From assembly GCA_016719945.1 (NCBI GenBank), contig JADJYE010000032.1, forward strand, positions 281,064 to 345,063: a stretch of 64,000 bases of DNA. The letters run 5' to 3'. This stretch comes from Polyangiaceae bacterium. GTDB lineage: Bacteria > Myxococcota_A > Polyangia > Polyangiales > Polyangiaceae. Each line of letters begins with the position of its first letter. Position 1 is the stretch's first letter. The notes beneath the pieces were generated by a model. The model saw only the letters and a list, made by a program, of their open reading frames with translations, ran no database searches and had not been told where the DNA came from. A program made the translations under genes and the position numbers. Shown piece by piece: positions 1 through 8,973 of this stretch.

Positions 1-554
1 GACGAGCCCCGGCGGAGCGCGCAGCTCGTCCACAGCTCGCCGCCATCGAACAGGCCGAGCAGCATCGCGTGGCCTCGCGGGCACACGGCGTCGAGGGTTC
101 GGTCGACCATACCGCTCGTGGGCACCGGGACCCCGGAGAGGCGGGCCGGGTACAGCTCGATGCGCCGCGCGAGCATCTCGTCCCTGATCAGCGTGACGAA
201 GAGCAGCGCCTGCGCGGTCAGATCGTCGCCGCGCTTCACCCGCCCACCGAAGCGCTCCATCACGTTCTCGAGCGCGCCCGACTCGATCTTGCACGCCCAG
301 CTGGCGTGGTTCCGCGCTGCCAGCTCCTCACAGCCGAGCGGCCAACCTGCCGCGGCGTCCTCGAGGCGGAGGCGCCCCGCCTGCGTGTGCAGGAGCTTCC
401 GGAGGCGGCCGCCCTCGTGAACCGCGATGACCCCACCGCGCGGTCGCTCGGGATCGCGCTCCTTGCCCGCGATGGCGCGGGGCCTGAACAGCGACAGGAC
501 CTTCGACCAGTCGCTCTGCGTGAAACCTTCGAATCGCACGTCCGCCGAGAGCAC
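1..554 (-). CDS. Unrecognised protein, C-terminus cut by window edge
   Basis: A leftward frame opens at a GTG (552-554) and stays open for 184 codons to the window edge. An in-frame TAA lies four codons upstream, so this GTG is the first usable start. Third positions are strongly G/C, as in neighbouring genes, while the other frames here are weaker. The product has no signal peptide or membrane segment and contains a CPRGH motif about 30 residues before the edge. I do not recognise a family. It is divergent from the oxidoreductase at 654, with about 100 bp between the two starts. Confidence 0.6.
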   Translation of the reverse strand, partial: MLSADVRFEGFTQSDWSKVLSLFRPRAIAGKERDPERPRGGVIAVHEGGRLRKLLHTQAGRLRLEDAAAGWPLGCEELAARNHASWACKIESGALENVMERFGGRVKRGDDLTAQALLFVTLIRDEMLARRIELYPARLSGVPVPTSGMVDRTLDAVCPRGHAMLLGLFDGGELWTSCALRRGS

Positions 555-653
555 GGGCTGACGTTAGCAGGTTGCCCGAGAGGGCACGCTACCCGTGCTC
601 GGCGGTTGACGTGCCCCGCGCGTGACGGGCACGATCCGACTCCCCAACGAACC

Positions 654-1634
654 ATGCGCGCCATTGCCATCACCGAGCCTGGGGACGAGGACGTCCTGAA
701 GGTCGTCGAGCGACCGACGCCGGACCCCGGCGCCCAGCAGATCCGCGTCCGCGTCGTGTTCGCGGGAGTCAACCGCGCAGACCTCCTGCAGCGCAGGGGG
801 CTCTACCCCGCGCCGCCTGGCGCCCCGCCCGATATCCCGGGGCTCGAATACGCGGGCGTCGTCGACGCCGTCGGCCCGGCCGCGACCGCCCTGCGCCCGG
901 GCGACGAGGTCTATGGGATCGTCCCTGGCGGCGCGTACGCCGACTACGTGATCGTGCACGAGCGAGAGGCCGCGAAGGTCCCGAGCGGGCTGACGCTCGA
1001 GCAGGCCGCCGCGATCCCCGAGGCGTTCATCACGGCCTACGACGCCCTCGTCCTTCGGGGAGGCCTCACCCCCGGAGAGCGCGTCCTCGTCCACGCCGCG
1101 GGCAGCGGCGTGGGCACGGCCGCCGTCCAGGTCGCGAAGGCGCTCGGGTGCAACGTGACCGGGACGAGCCGCACCGCCGAGAAGCTCGAGCGTGCGCGCG
1201 AGCTCGGCCTCGACGTGGCGCTCCATGTCCCATCGAACGACGCCCTCGAGGCCACGCTCACCAAGGCCGAGCCCTTCGACGTCGCGCTCGATCTCGTCGG
1301 CGGTCCGTACCTGCCAGCCACGTTGCCGGCGATGGCGTCGAAGGGTCGCGTCGTGTTGGTCGGCCTCACCGGCGGCCCGTTCGCGGGCGTCAACCTGGCG
1401 ACGGTCCTCACCAAGCGGCTCACGATCGTGGGGACGGTGCTGCGCTCGCGTCCGCTCGAAGAGAAGATCCAGGCCGCCGATCTGCTGCGGCGCACGCTGA
1501 CCCCGTGGCTCGGGCGCGGGAAGATCAAGCCGGTGGTCGAGAGAACCTTCGCCTTCGCAGACGCCCCCGACGCTCACCGGCTGGTGGCCTCCAACGCCAC
1601 CTTCGGCAAGGTGCTCCTCTCCATGACGACCTGA
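654..1634 (+). CDS. NAD(P)H:quinone oxidoreductase, PIG3/QorA-like MDR family
   Basis: The 326-residue product matches zinc-free medium-chain dehydrogenases/reductases that reduce quinones or enals with NADPH in the cytoplasm. The N-terminal GroES-like part carries VNRADLLQRRGLYP (about 39-52), typical of the PIG3 branch. The Rossmann dinucleotide site is HAAGSGVGTAAVQVA (about 147-161), and the usual catalytic zinc cysteines are absent. I start at ATG 654 because the open frame further upstream is antisense to the gene at 1-554 and does not resemble the family. The DUF1295 gene follows after 12 bp, so the two are probably cotranscribed. The exact substrate is unknown. Confidence 0.9.
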   Translation: MRAIAITEPGDEDVLKVVERPTPDPGAQQIRVRVVFAGVNRADLLQRRGLYPAPPGAPPDIPGLEYAGVVDAVGPAATALRPGDEVYGIVPGGAYADYVIVHEREAAKVPSGLTLEQAAAIPEAFITAYDALVLRGGLTPGERVLVHAAGSGVGTAAVQVAKALGCNVTGTSRTAEKLERARELGLDVALHVPSNDALEATLTKAEPFDVALDLVGGPYLPATLPAMASKGRVVLVGLTGGPFAGVNLATVLTKRLTIVGTVLRSRPLEEKIQAADLLRRTLTPWLGRGKIKPVVERTFAFADAPDAHRLVASNATFGKVLLSMTT

Positions 1635-1646
1635 GGCGCGGTCACC

Positions 1647-2555
1647 ATGTCCGCCTCCTCCACGATCCCGTCGGCTGGGCCACCTCGCGGCCGGGGGAGC
1701 GCGCTGCTGCTCGTCGCGCTCGCCTACGCGCTGGCTACCGCGGGGGCGTGGTGGGCCCTGTCGCTGACCTCGGGAGCGAGCACGCTCGTCGCCGTGCTCG
1801 CCGCCGACGTCGCCGCGACGCTGCTCGTGTTCGGGTTCAGCCGGGCCTTCGGCAACTCGAGCTTCTACGACCCCTATTGGTCCGTGGCTCCGGCCGCCAT
1901 CGCGCTGTACCTACACCTCTCGGCGAACCTCACGGAGGGCGTCGCCGTTCGCAAATGGTTGGCGCTGTCGGTGGTGCTGTTCTGGGGCGCTCGGCTCACC
2001 CTGAATTGGCTGCGCAGCTGGCCAGGGCTCTCGCACGAAGACTGGCGCTACGTCACGATGCGGGCCCAGTTCGGGCGGGCGTATTGGCCCATTTCGCTGC
2101 TCGGCATCCACCTCTTCCCGACCGCCTGCACCTTCGCGGGCTGTCTGCCCCTGTTCGCCATCATGACCAGCGCGCGGCCGGTAGGGGCGCTCGATCTCCT
2201 CGGCGCAGGCGTCGCCCTCGCCGGAGGCGTCATCGAGGCGATCGCCGACGAGCAGCTCCGCTCGTTCCGAGGCCGCTCCGAGGGGGGCGCCGTGTGCGAC
2301 GTCGGGCTCTGGCGAACCTCGCGCCACCCGAACTACTTCGGCGAGTGCACCTTCTGGCTCGGCCTCTGGATCATGGGCGCGGCCGCCGCGCCCAGCCAGG
2401 CGTGGTACTCGAGCGCGGGGGTGCTCACGATCGTCGCGCTGTTCGTCTTCTATTCGATCCCCGTGGCGGAGCGGCGCGCGCTCCAGCGGCGGCCAGAGTT
2501 TGCCCAACAGATCGCGCGGGTCTCCGCGCTCATCCCTTGGCCCAGGCGCGACTGA
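1647..2555 (+). CDS. DUF1295 membrane protein (steroid 5-alpha-reductase-like)
   Basis: This 302-residue protein has about seven hydrophobic segments and the C-terminal signature WRTSRHPNYFGE followed by a hydrophobic stretch. That signature marks the DUF1295/3-oxo-5-alpha-steroid 4-dehydrogenase-like family in the inner membrane. Members are inferred to be NADPH-dependent lipid reductases or methyltransferase-fold proteins; the substrate cannot be read from sequence. It lies 12 bp after the quinone oxidoreductase, and its last 19 bases overlap the next reading frame, suggesting one transcription unit. Confidence 0.85.
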   Translation: MSASSTIPSAGPPRGRGSALLLVALAYALATAGAWWALSLTSGASTLVAVLAADVAATLLVFGFSRAFGNSSFYDPYWSVAPAAIALYLHLSANLTEGVAVRKWLALSVVLFWGARLTLNWLRSWPGLSHEDWRYVTMRAQFGRAYWPISLLGIHLFPTACTFAGCLPLFAIMTSARPVGALDLLGAGVALAGGVIEAIADEQLRSFRGRSEGGAVCDVGLWRTSRHPNYFGECTFWLGLWIMGAAAAPSQAWYSSAGVLTIVALFVFYSIPVAERRALQRRPEFAQQIARVSALIPWPRRD

Positions 2556-3763
2556 CCCTCGTCCTCGCTGCGCTCGCGTGCGCGTGCGCGTGCACGGCGT
2601 CGCCCGCGCCGCGCGAGCCCAGGCTGCGCCTGGGCGAGCTCGCGGTGGTGGCCGAGGGGCCCTGCCCTCGCCTGTCGGCGGCGTCGGCTGGCGGGCGCAC
2701 GCTCCTGCTTTATGGCGAGACTGGCTACGATCTCCACGATTGGGGCGCAGGCGAGCGGCTCGCCGCGGCGCAGACGCTCGCCGAGGTGACAGCGTCGGGG
2801 GTCGTGCGCGATCCGAGGCTCCTCTCGGGCTTGCCTCGAGACGCGCGCGGCTACGTTCCGGGGTCGCTGCTCGCGGGCTCTGACGGGTCTGGCGCGGGGT
2901 ATCTGCTGCGCGTCGCGACGCGCTATGCCCCCCGCGGGACAGGCTCGCTCTTCGTGCGCGAGCACGAGCCGTACGAGCTCACGAGCTCGGGGTGGGTCTC
3001 CAGCTCGGCGCCTTCTCCGCTCGATCTCGGGCCGGTGACGCGCGGGCTCCCGGAGCCCCCCTTGAAGGACGCTTGTGAGGACGACGAGCTGAGCTTCGTT
3101 CCCCTGTCGACCGCCCGCGCGCGCGACGGGTCGCTGTTCGTCGCAGGCCGGTGTCAGGACGACAGTCACATCGCGTACCACGACACCACCCTCGTGGTCT
3201 TGCACGCCGCCGCCGCCGACCGCGCGTGGGGCGTGGCCCGCCTGCCGCGGACCCAGCGGCTCAGTGGAATCGTGAACGTCGACGTCGACGCGCGCTCCGC
3301 GACCGACGCGCGGCTCGTCGCCTACGAGCCCTTCGAGCCCCCGAGAGGGCGCCACAGCTACTACGTCGAATGGGATGGCCGCGCGTGGCGCGAGCGAGAG
3401 CTCGGCGTCGACGCAGGCCTGATGAGCGTCGCCGCGGACTCCGCCGGCCGCACCTACCTCGCGGCGAGCGCGCACCTCTATCGCGTGGACGGCCCGAACG
3501 TCGTGCAGGTGCGGCTGCCACCGCTGTCGTGGGTCAAGCAGCAGCCCGAGCTCCACGTCCACTCCGTCTCGGTGCTCGACGACGACGTCGTGTGGGTCGA
3601 GGCGAGCTATCGCGCCCGGGCTCCCGCGGGGGAGAAGGGGGAGGTCGGCGAGATCTGGGCGTCGGCGCTCTTCTCCAATGCGCAGCTCTCGGCCCCGCTC
3701 TACTGCGACGCTCGCGAGCTCGCGGACGCCGCCCTCTCGGAGGTCGAAGGGGTGCGCCCATGA
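2537..3763 (+). CDS. Putative exported lipoprotein, unknown function
   Basis: The frame opens with a TTG at 2537, inside the end of the DUF1295 gene; no ATG or GTG fits better. The product has 408 residues and begins with a hydrophobic signal and a Cys-rich lipobox-like LACACAC near residue 15, so outer-membrane or periplasmic anchoring is inferred. The body is rich in beta-like segments with repeated DGSLFVAGR- and AGRTYLAASAHLYRV-type strings, suggesting a beta-propeller-like sensor or binding domain, but no named family is recognised. Its TGA overlaps the ATG of the next gene (ATGA), indicating translational coupling. Confidence 0.7.
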   Translation: MAQARLTLVLAALACACACTASPAPREPRLRLGELAVVAEGPCPRLSAASAGGRTLLLYGETGYDLHDWGAGERLAAAQTLAEVTASGVVRDPRLLSGLPRDARGYVPGSLLAGSDGSGAGYLLRVATRYAPRGTGSLFVREHEPYELTSSGWVSSSAPSPLDLGPVTRGLPEPPLKDACEDDELSFVPLSTARARDGSLFVAGRCQDDSHIAYHDTTLVVLHAAAADRAWGVARLPRTQRLSGIVNVDVDARSATDARLVAYEPFEPPRGRHSYYVEWDGRAWRERELGVDAGLMSVAADSAGRTYLAASAHLYRVDGPNVVQVRLPPLSWVKQQPELHVHSVSVLDDDVVWVEASYRARAPAGEKGEVGEIWASALFSNAQLSAPLYCDARELADAALSEVEGVRP

Positions 3764-5640
3764 CCCGCCCCCTCGCCGCGCGCGCCGCGCTGGCGCTGGC
3801 GTTGACGTGGGCCTCGCCCGCGAGCGCCCTCTTTCCCGAGCGCTACGTCGCCTGCAAAGAGGAGCGCGCGAAGGGGTCGGAAGCGTTCGAGGCCCCGCCG
3901 GACCCGAGCCAGCCGAGGCCGCTGCCCAGACGTGGCCCGCCTGCGTTGCTCGAGGTCGCCCCGCTCATCGTCATCGATGTGCCCACGCCTGGGCTCGTCC
4001 CGAGCGGCCATAAGGAGGTCGGGGCATTGGCCGAGGCGCCAGCGCCGCTGTTCGAGTCGACGAACGACTACCGATGCATCGGCCTGCCTCGGGGCAAGGC
4101 GGGGATCTCGCGGGTGGTCGGTGCGCCTCCAGGCACGCGCTTCCGCGACCACCCCTACCCGACCAGCTGGGTCGAGACGAACATGCGGGCCGCAGCGACG
4201 TTCGCGCTCACCGAGGTCGCGCCGAGCCTGATCCGCACGCTCGCGCGAGGCGTCCCGGCGTCGCTCGAGCCATGGCAGAAGCTCGAGCGGCTCCGCCTCA
4301 GGAGCTCCGCCGCGCTCGCGCTCGCCGACCTCGGCGAGCCGTCGGCGAAGGCCCCCATACTGTCGCTGGTCGTCGAGCGACAGGAGGCTGATTACCCGGG
4401 TTTCTGGGAGGACGGGGTGGACGCCCTCGGTCGGCTCGATCCGCCCGGCGCCCACGACTACGCGGTCCGCTCGCTGGAGCGGTTCGCGAGCACGCCCGAT
4501 CACGACACCCGGGAGGACAACCAGATGCGCAAGCTGCTCCCGCTGCTCCTGCGGCCCGACCCCGCGGCGCTCAAGGCCCTGAAGGCGGTCCACCTGCAGA
4601 TCGACCCGAAGCTCTCGGGCTCGGGCCACGCGTCGTGCCTCGTCTTCGCTGCGCGGGTCCGGGCGGGAGACGCCCCTCTGCGCGCCGAGCTCGCGAAGGA
4701 GCTCTCGACCGACCTGCGAACAAACCGGAGCGCCGTCTGCTTCAGCCAAGCCATGGCGGCGGTTTTCCCTGGCGAAGACCCGGACGAGCTCGACGCGCTG
4801 CTGCTGCGTCACCGCTATCGTGAGCTGCTCTCGCTGGTGCGCGGCATGAAGGAGAAGGACGCTCGCGGCGTCGCAGACGCGCGGTTCGAGCCTGCCCGCG
4901 CGAAGCTTCGGGCTTGGCTCGTGAAGAGGGCGGGCGACCCCGACATCGTCAAGGACGAGAGCGATCGGCGGTTCGACCCGGTCGACCGGGTCGTGCACCT
5001 TGCGCTGGGCGCCGCGCTGGGCGACTCCGCCGCGCACAAGGACCTGATCTCGACGATCATCGATCCGAAGGACGACGGCATCGCGCCGTTCATCGGCGCG
5101 AGCGCCGCGCTCGATCTCGGGCTGGCGGGCGCCGCCGACGCCGCCGCCAAGCGGTTGAGCTTGTCCCTCAGCGTCCACACCGACCGGCGCTCGAGCGAGC
5201 CCTGGGCGCGGCGAGGCTGGGTCACGGTGACCGAGCACGTCGAGCTGATCGATCGCCTGGCGGCTCGGGGCGACGCACGGTTCGCGCTCGGCCTGCTCGA
5301 CAGGCAGATCCACGCGCGCGAGGCGACCGCGCTCCTGCTCGCACGCAAGAAGCCCAAGCAGGCCTGCGCCGTCGTGGCGCGCGCCGCCTCGGGCGCGGAG
5401 GAGCACGCGATCCAGGACGCGCTGTGGGCGCTGTCGATCCTCGGCTCGTCGTGCGCCGCCGAGCTCGAGGCCCTGTTCACCGATCCCTCCGCGACGGCCG
5501 CGGCCCGTGGGATGGCCCTCGAGGCCCTCGCCATGCTGCGCGAGCCAGCCATCGCCAGCGCCCTCGCCGTCGATCCGCCCAAGGACACGATCAGGCCGGC
5601 GCGGCAGCGCGCCCGCATCATCGCCAGCTCACCCGAGTAG
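3760..5640 (+). CDS. Exported helical-repeat (HEAT-like) protein
   Basis: This 626-residue product starts at an ATG that overlaps the previous stop. A signal peptide (about 1-23, ending in SPASA) is followed by a proline-rich segment and then by many alpha-helical segments with the spacing of HEAT/armadillo-like repeats. Examples are ALALADLGEPSAKAPIL and LWALSILGSSCAAELEALF. Such repeats usually mediate protein-protein contacts. Coupling to the upstream lipoprotein suggests an envelope complex. No catalytic motif is visible. Confidence 0.75.
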   Translation: MTRPLAARAALALALTWASPASALFPERYVACKEERAKGSEAFEAPPDPSQPRPLPRRGPPALLEVAPLIVIDVPTPGLVPSGHKEVGALAEAPAPLFESTNDYRCIGLPRGKAGISRVVGAPPGTRFRDHPYPTSWVETNMRAAATFALTEVAPSLIRTLARGVPASLEPWQKLERLRLRSSAALALADLGEPSAKAPILSLVVERQEADYPGFWEDGVDALGRLDPPGAHDYAVRSLERFASTPDHDTREDNQMRKLLPLLLRPDPAALKALKAVHLQIDPKLSGSGHASCLVFAARVRAGDAPLRAELAKELSTDLRTNRSAVCFSQAMAAVFPGEDPDELDALLLRHRYRELLSLVRGMKEKDARGVADARFEPARAKLRAWLVKRAGDPDIVKDESDRRFDPVDRVVHLALGAALGDSAAHKDLISTIIDPKDDGIAPFIGASAALDLGLAGAADAAAKRLSLSLSVHTDRRSSEPWARRGWVTVTEHVELIDRLAARGDARFALGLLDRQIHAREATALLLARKKPKQACAVVARAASGAEEHAIQDALWALSILGSSCAAELEALFTDPSATAAARGMALEALAMLREPAIASALAVDPPKDTIRPARQRARIIASSPE

Positions 5641-5685
5641 CGCGAGGCGCCGCTGCCCGACTCGTGCGACACTCTCGGCCGATCC

Positions 5686-7927
5686 ATGGAGACGCATCAC
5701 ACGTTCTGCCGCATCTGCGAGGCGCTCTGCGGCCTCGAGGTCGACGTCGAGGGTGGGCAGGTCATCGAGGCGCGGCCGGACCCTGAAAACGTCGCTACCC
5801 GCGGCTTCGGGTGCCTGAAGGGCCTGAAGCAGCACAAGCTGTACGCCTCCGCCGACCGCCTCCGAACCCCGGAGCGCCGCGTGGGAGATCGCTGGGTCGA
5901 GGCGACCTGGGACGAAGCGCTCGCCGACATCGGCGGCAAGGTCGCCTCGATCCGCGCGGCGCACGGCCCCGACTCGATCGCGATGTACGTGGGCACCGCG
6001 GCGGGCTTCTCCGTCTTGCACCCGATCTTCGCGCAGGGCTTCATGACCGGCCTCGGCTCGCGCAGCATGTACTCGAGCGCGACGCAGGACTGCGCCAACA
6101 AGTTCGCGGTCTCGCGCGAGCTCTACGGCTTCCCGTTCACGCTGCCCTTTCCCGACGTTCGCAGCACGCGCTGCCTGATCGTCGTCGGCGCCAACCCGGT
6201 CGTCTCGAAGTGGAGCTTCCTCCAGGTCCCGAACCCCACCCAGCACCTGCGGGAGATCACGGCGCGCGGCGGTAAGGTCTGGGTCGTCGATCCTCGCCGC
6301 ACCGAGACCGCCAAGGCGACCGGAGAGCACGTCTTCATCCGCCCCGACACCGACGTCTTCTTCTTCCTCTCGTTCCTTCACGAGCTCTGTCAGCTCGACG
6401 AGCGGGGTGAGCGGCGCATCGATCGCGCCCGGCTCGAGCGCTTCACGAGCGGCTTCGACGCGGTCGCCCGGCTCGCGCGCGCCTGGCCCGCGGAGCGCAC
6501 CGCCGAGATCACCCGCGTCGCGCCGGAGCGGCTGCGCGCGATGGTCCACGACTACGCCCACGCCGACGGCGCCGCGCTCTACTCCTCGACCGGCGTCAAC
6601 ATGGGGCGCAATGGCTCGCTCTGCTATTGGCTCCAGGAGGTGATCAACGCCGCCTCGGGCAACCTCGATCGCCGCGGCGGCACGCTGGTCGGCGAGGGGG
6701 TCGTCGATTTTCCAGCCTTCGGCAAGAAGACGGGCACGCTGCTGTCCGAGCACACCTCCCGCGTGGGGAGCTTCCGCGCCGTGAACGACGCGCTGCCGGG
6801 AGGGCTGCTCGCCGACGAGATCCTCACGCCCGACGAGCGCCAGGTGCGGGCGCTGTTCGTCACCGGCGGCAACCCGCTCATCACCATGCCCAACTCTGCG
6901 CGCCTGCGGCGCGCCTTCGAACAGCTCGAGCTGCTGGTCACCCTCGACATCTTCAAGAACGAGACCGGCTCGCTCGCCACGTGGGTGCTGCCGGCGACCG
7001 CCCCGTTCGAGCGCGCCGACCTCCCGTTTATCTTCCCGCTGATGCTCGGCCTTCAAGCCAAGCCCTACCTGCAGGCGACCCGCGCCATCACGAAGCCCGA
7101 CGGCGAGCAGCGCGACGAGGCCAGCATCTACCTCGATCTCTGCCGCGCCTCGGGGGTGTCGCTGTTCGGCTCGAAGGCCGCGCAGCTGGCCCTCGAGGGG
7201 CTCCGCGCCGGGCGCGCTCGCCTCAAGCGAGGCGCAGACCCCCACCGCCTGCCGGACGAGCTGCTGCTCGACGCGCTGCTCCGCGCGACGGGTCAGGGCT
7301 CGTTCGCCGAGCTCGCCAAGCACCCGCACGGTAGGCTGCGGTCCGACCACCGTCCGGCGACGTTCCTCGGTGCGCGCGTCGTCACCAGTGACGGGAAGGT
7401 CCACCTCGCTCCCCCGACCCTGATGACCCAAGCGGAGAAGCTCGAGGACGACTTCGCGCGCGAGCTGCGCGAAAGGCGGCGGCTGAAGCTGATCTCGAAG
7501 CGCGCCATCACGACGCACAACTCGTGGACCCACAACCTGCCAGACTTCGTCGAGGGGGATCGCTCGTCCAACTACCTCTACGTGCACCCCGAGGACGCAG
7601 CTCGCGCGGGGCTGACCGACGGCGCGCTCGCGGACGTGAAAAGCGACACCGCGACGGTCCGCGTCCCCATCAGGCTGCTCAAGGATCTGATGCCCGGCAC
7701 CGTGGCGCTCCCGCACGGCTGGGGCCACCAGCACGCAGCGGGCCTCTCGGTCGCCTCCAAGACGAGCGGGGTGAACGTCAACCTGCTCGCGGCCGACGGT
7801 CCGGGGGGAGCTCGAGCGCGTCTCGGGCATGGCCCACCTCACCGGCATCCCGGTCGAGGTCACCCCCGCCGCGGGCCCGCGCGACGTGACGTCGTGGTCG
7901 GGCCTGCCGCCCGACGGCGCCGCGTAG
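5686..7927 (+). CDS. Molybdopterin oxidoreductase (formate dehydrogenase/nitrate reductase-like), frameshifted near 3' end
   Basis: The N-terminus has a [4Fe-4S] motif with Cys at 8, 11, 15 and 43 (C-x2-C-x3-C-x27-C), followed by molybdopterin-binding segments and a C-terminal molydopterin dinucleotide-binding domain. The enzyme is probably a cytoplasmic FDH- or nitrate-reductase-type catalytic subunit; the Mo-ligand candidate is the Cys in SATQDCANKF. At a run of six G (7803-7808) the frame is lost. One G fewer restores the family-like ending SGMAHLTGIPVEV with a stop at 7925-7927. The uncorrected frame runs to 7992 and would overlap the convergent gene. No partner subunits are adjacent. Confidence 0.88.
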
Positions 7928-7933
7928 CGGAGC

Positions 7934-8965
7934 TCACGGCCCCCACCACAACACCTCGTGCTCGACGGTGCGGCCGCCGGTCAGCAGGGTGACGACGACC
8001 GTCTCGACGCCGTTCGAGGCGCGCCCCGCCGTCACGCGGTACGCCTCGGGCCCGACGTCGATCTCGTAGTAGGCGCTCTTCGAGAAGCCCGACCTCGTCA
8101 TCCAGAACAGGTGAAGGCCACGCTTGCCCGGGCCGATCTCGCGGCCGGCCCCATAGAGCACGAGCGCGCGTCCCCCTCCGACCAGCAACAGGTCGAGCGT
8201 CGTCAGCCCGAGCTCGGCGAAGCGCGGGGGCGACGGGAAGTCAGGCCCGAAGTCGTCGAGCTCGGGGAGGTGCGTCTTCAGGTGCTGGAACAGCGTGTCA
8301 TAGCGTACGCGCGCGAGCCTCGGGAGGCGGCGCTCGGGCGGCGCGATGACCGGCCAGGCGTCCGCGTCCTCGAACGGGACCTCCACGTGCGCGCGGTATC
8401 GATCAGCGAGCGTGATCTTCTCGAGCCCGTCGTCGGAGAGCGACCTGAGCAGCCACGCGAAGGGCGCGATCTCGGAGGTGCCCATCGGGGAGTCGAGCCG
8501 GACCCGCGTCTCCCACAACGGGTTTCGCACGAGCCACCTCCCCCCGTGCCCCTTCACCGCGCAGCTCCCCACGTAGAGCGCCGCGTGCAGCACGAAGTGC
8601 ACGAGCAGCGGCGGCTCCCCGGGCTTGGGGCGCGCCGCGAACAGCCGCTCCCGGGCTGCCGCCGTCAGCGCGGCGGAGAGGCGGTGCACCGACGCGTCGC
8701 TGACGTCGAGGACGAGGTCCGGCGCGCCCAGCGCCTCGGGCGCGAGCGCCGCGAAGACCTGCGCGGTCTGTTCGATCGCGTCGAGGATCGCGGGGTTGTT
8801 GCCCGGGTTGGCGTCGGCGCCTCGGACGGACTCGAGCGACGCGCCGGGCGGGTAAAAAGGCAGGAACTGCTGTTCGAACAGCCGCGCGGCGCTGAGCTTC
8901 GCCGGAACCGCGGGGAGGACGTCGAGCCTGCGTTTCATTGGCCCGCCTGAGAGGTTGCCCGCCAT
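7934..8965 (-). CDS. Conserved hypothetical protein downstream of rpoN
   Basis: The 343-residue frame begins at ATG 8965, eight bases after the rpoN stop. A second ATG at 8938 (MKRRLDV) has a better purine-rich upstream element (AGGCGGG), so the protein may be nine residues shorter. It is soluble, without signal peptide or obvious cofactor motif, and moderately rich in acidic residues. I do not recognise a family. Position implies cotranscription with rpoN. Its end is six bases from the corrected end of the convergent molybdoenzyme gene. Confidence 0.75.
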   Translation of the reverse strand: MAGNLSGGPMKRRLDVLPAVPAKLSAARLFEQQFLPFYPPGASLESVRGADANPGNNPAILDAIEQTAQVFAALAPEALGAPDLVLDVSDASVHRLSAALTAAARERLFAARPKPGEPPLLVHFVLHAALYVGSCAVKGHGGRWLVRNPLWETRVRLDSPMGTSEIAPFAWLLRSLSDDGLEKITLADRYRAHVEVPFEDADAWPVIAPPERRLPRLARVRYDTLFQHLKTHLPELDDFGPDFPSPPRFAELGLTTLDLLLVGGGRALVLYGAGREIGPGKRGLHLFWMTRSGFSKSAYYEIDVGPEAYRVTAGRASNGVETVVVTLLTGGRTVEHEVLWWGP

Positions 8966-8973
8966 CCGCCGGC

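Noticed and set aside
1148..2536. N-terminal extension of the lipoprotein at 2537
   Set aside because: The upstream part overlaps two well-supported genes in another frame and is Arg-rich without any motif.
3700..5406. Long leftward open frame opposite the HEAT-like protein gene
   Set aside because: It is Arg/Gly/Glu-rich, has no domain and mirrors the GC-rich third positions of the rightward gene. Similar mirror frames opposite 5686-7927, 8974-10497 and 52314-55022 were rejected for the same reason.
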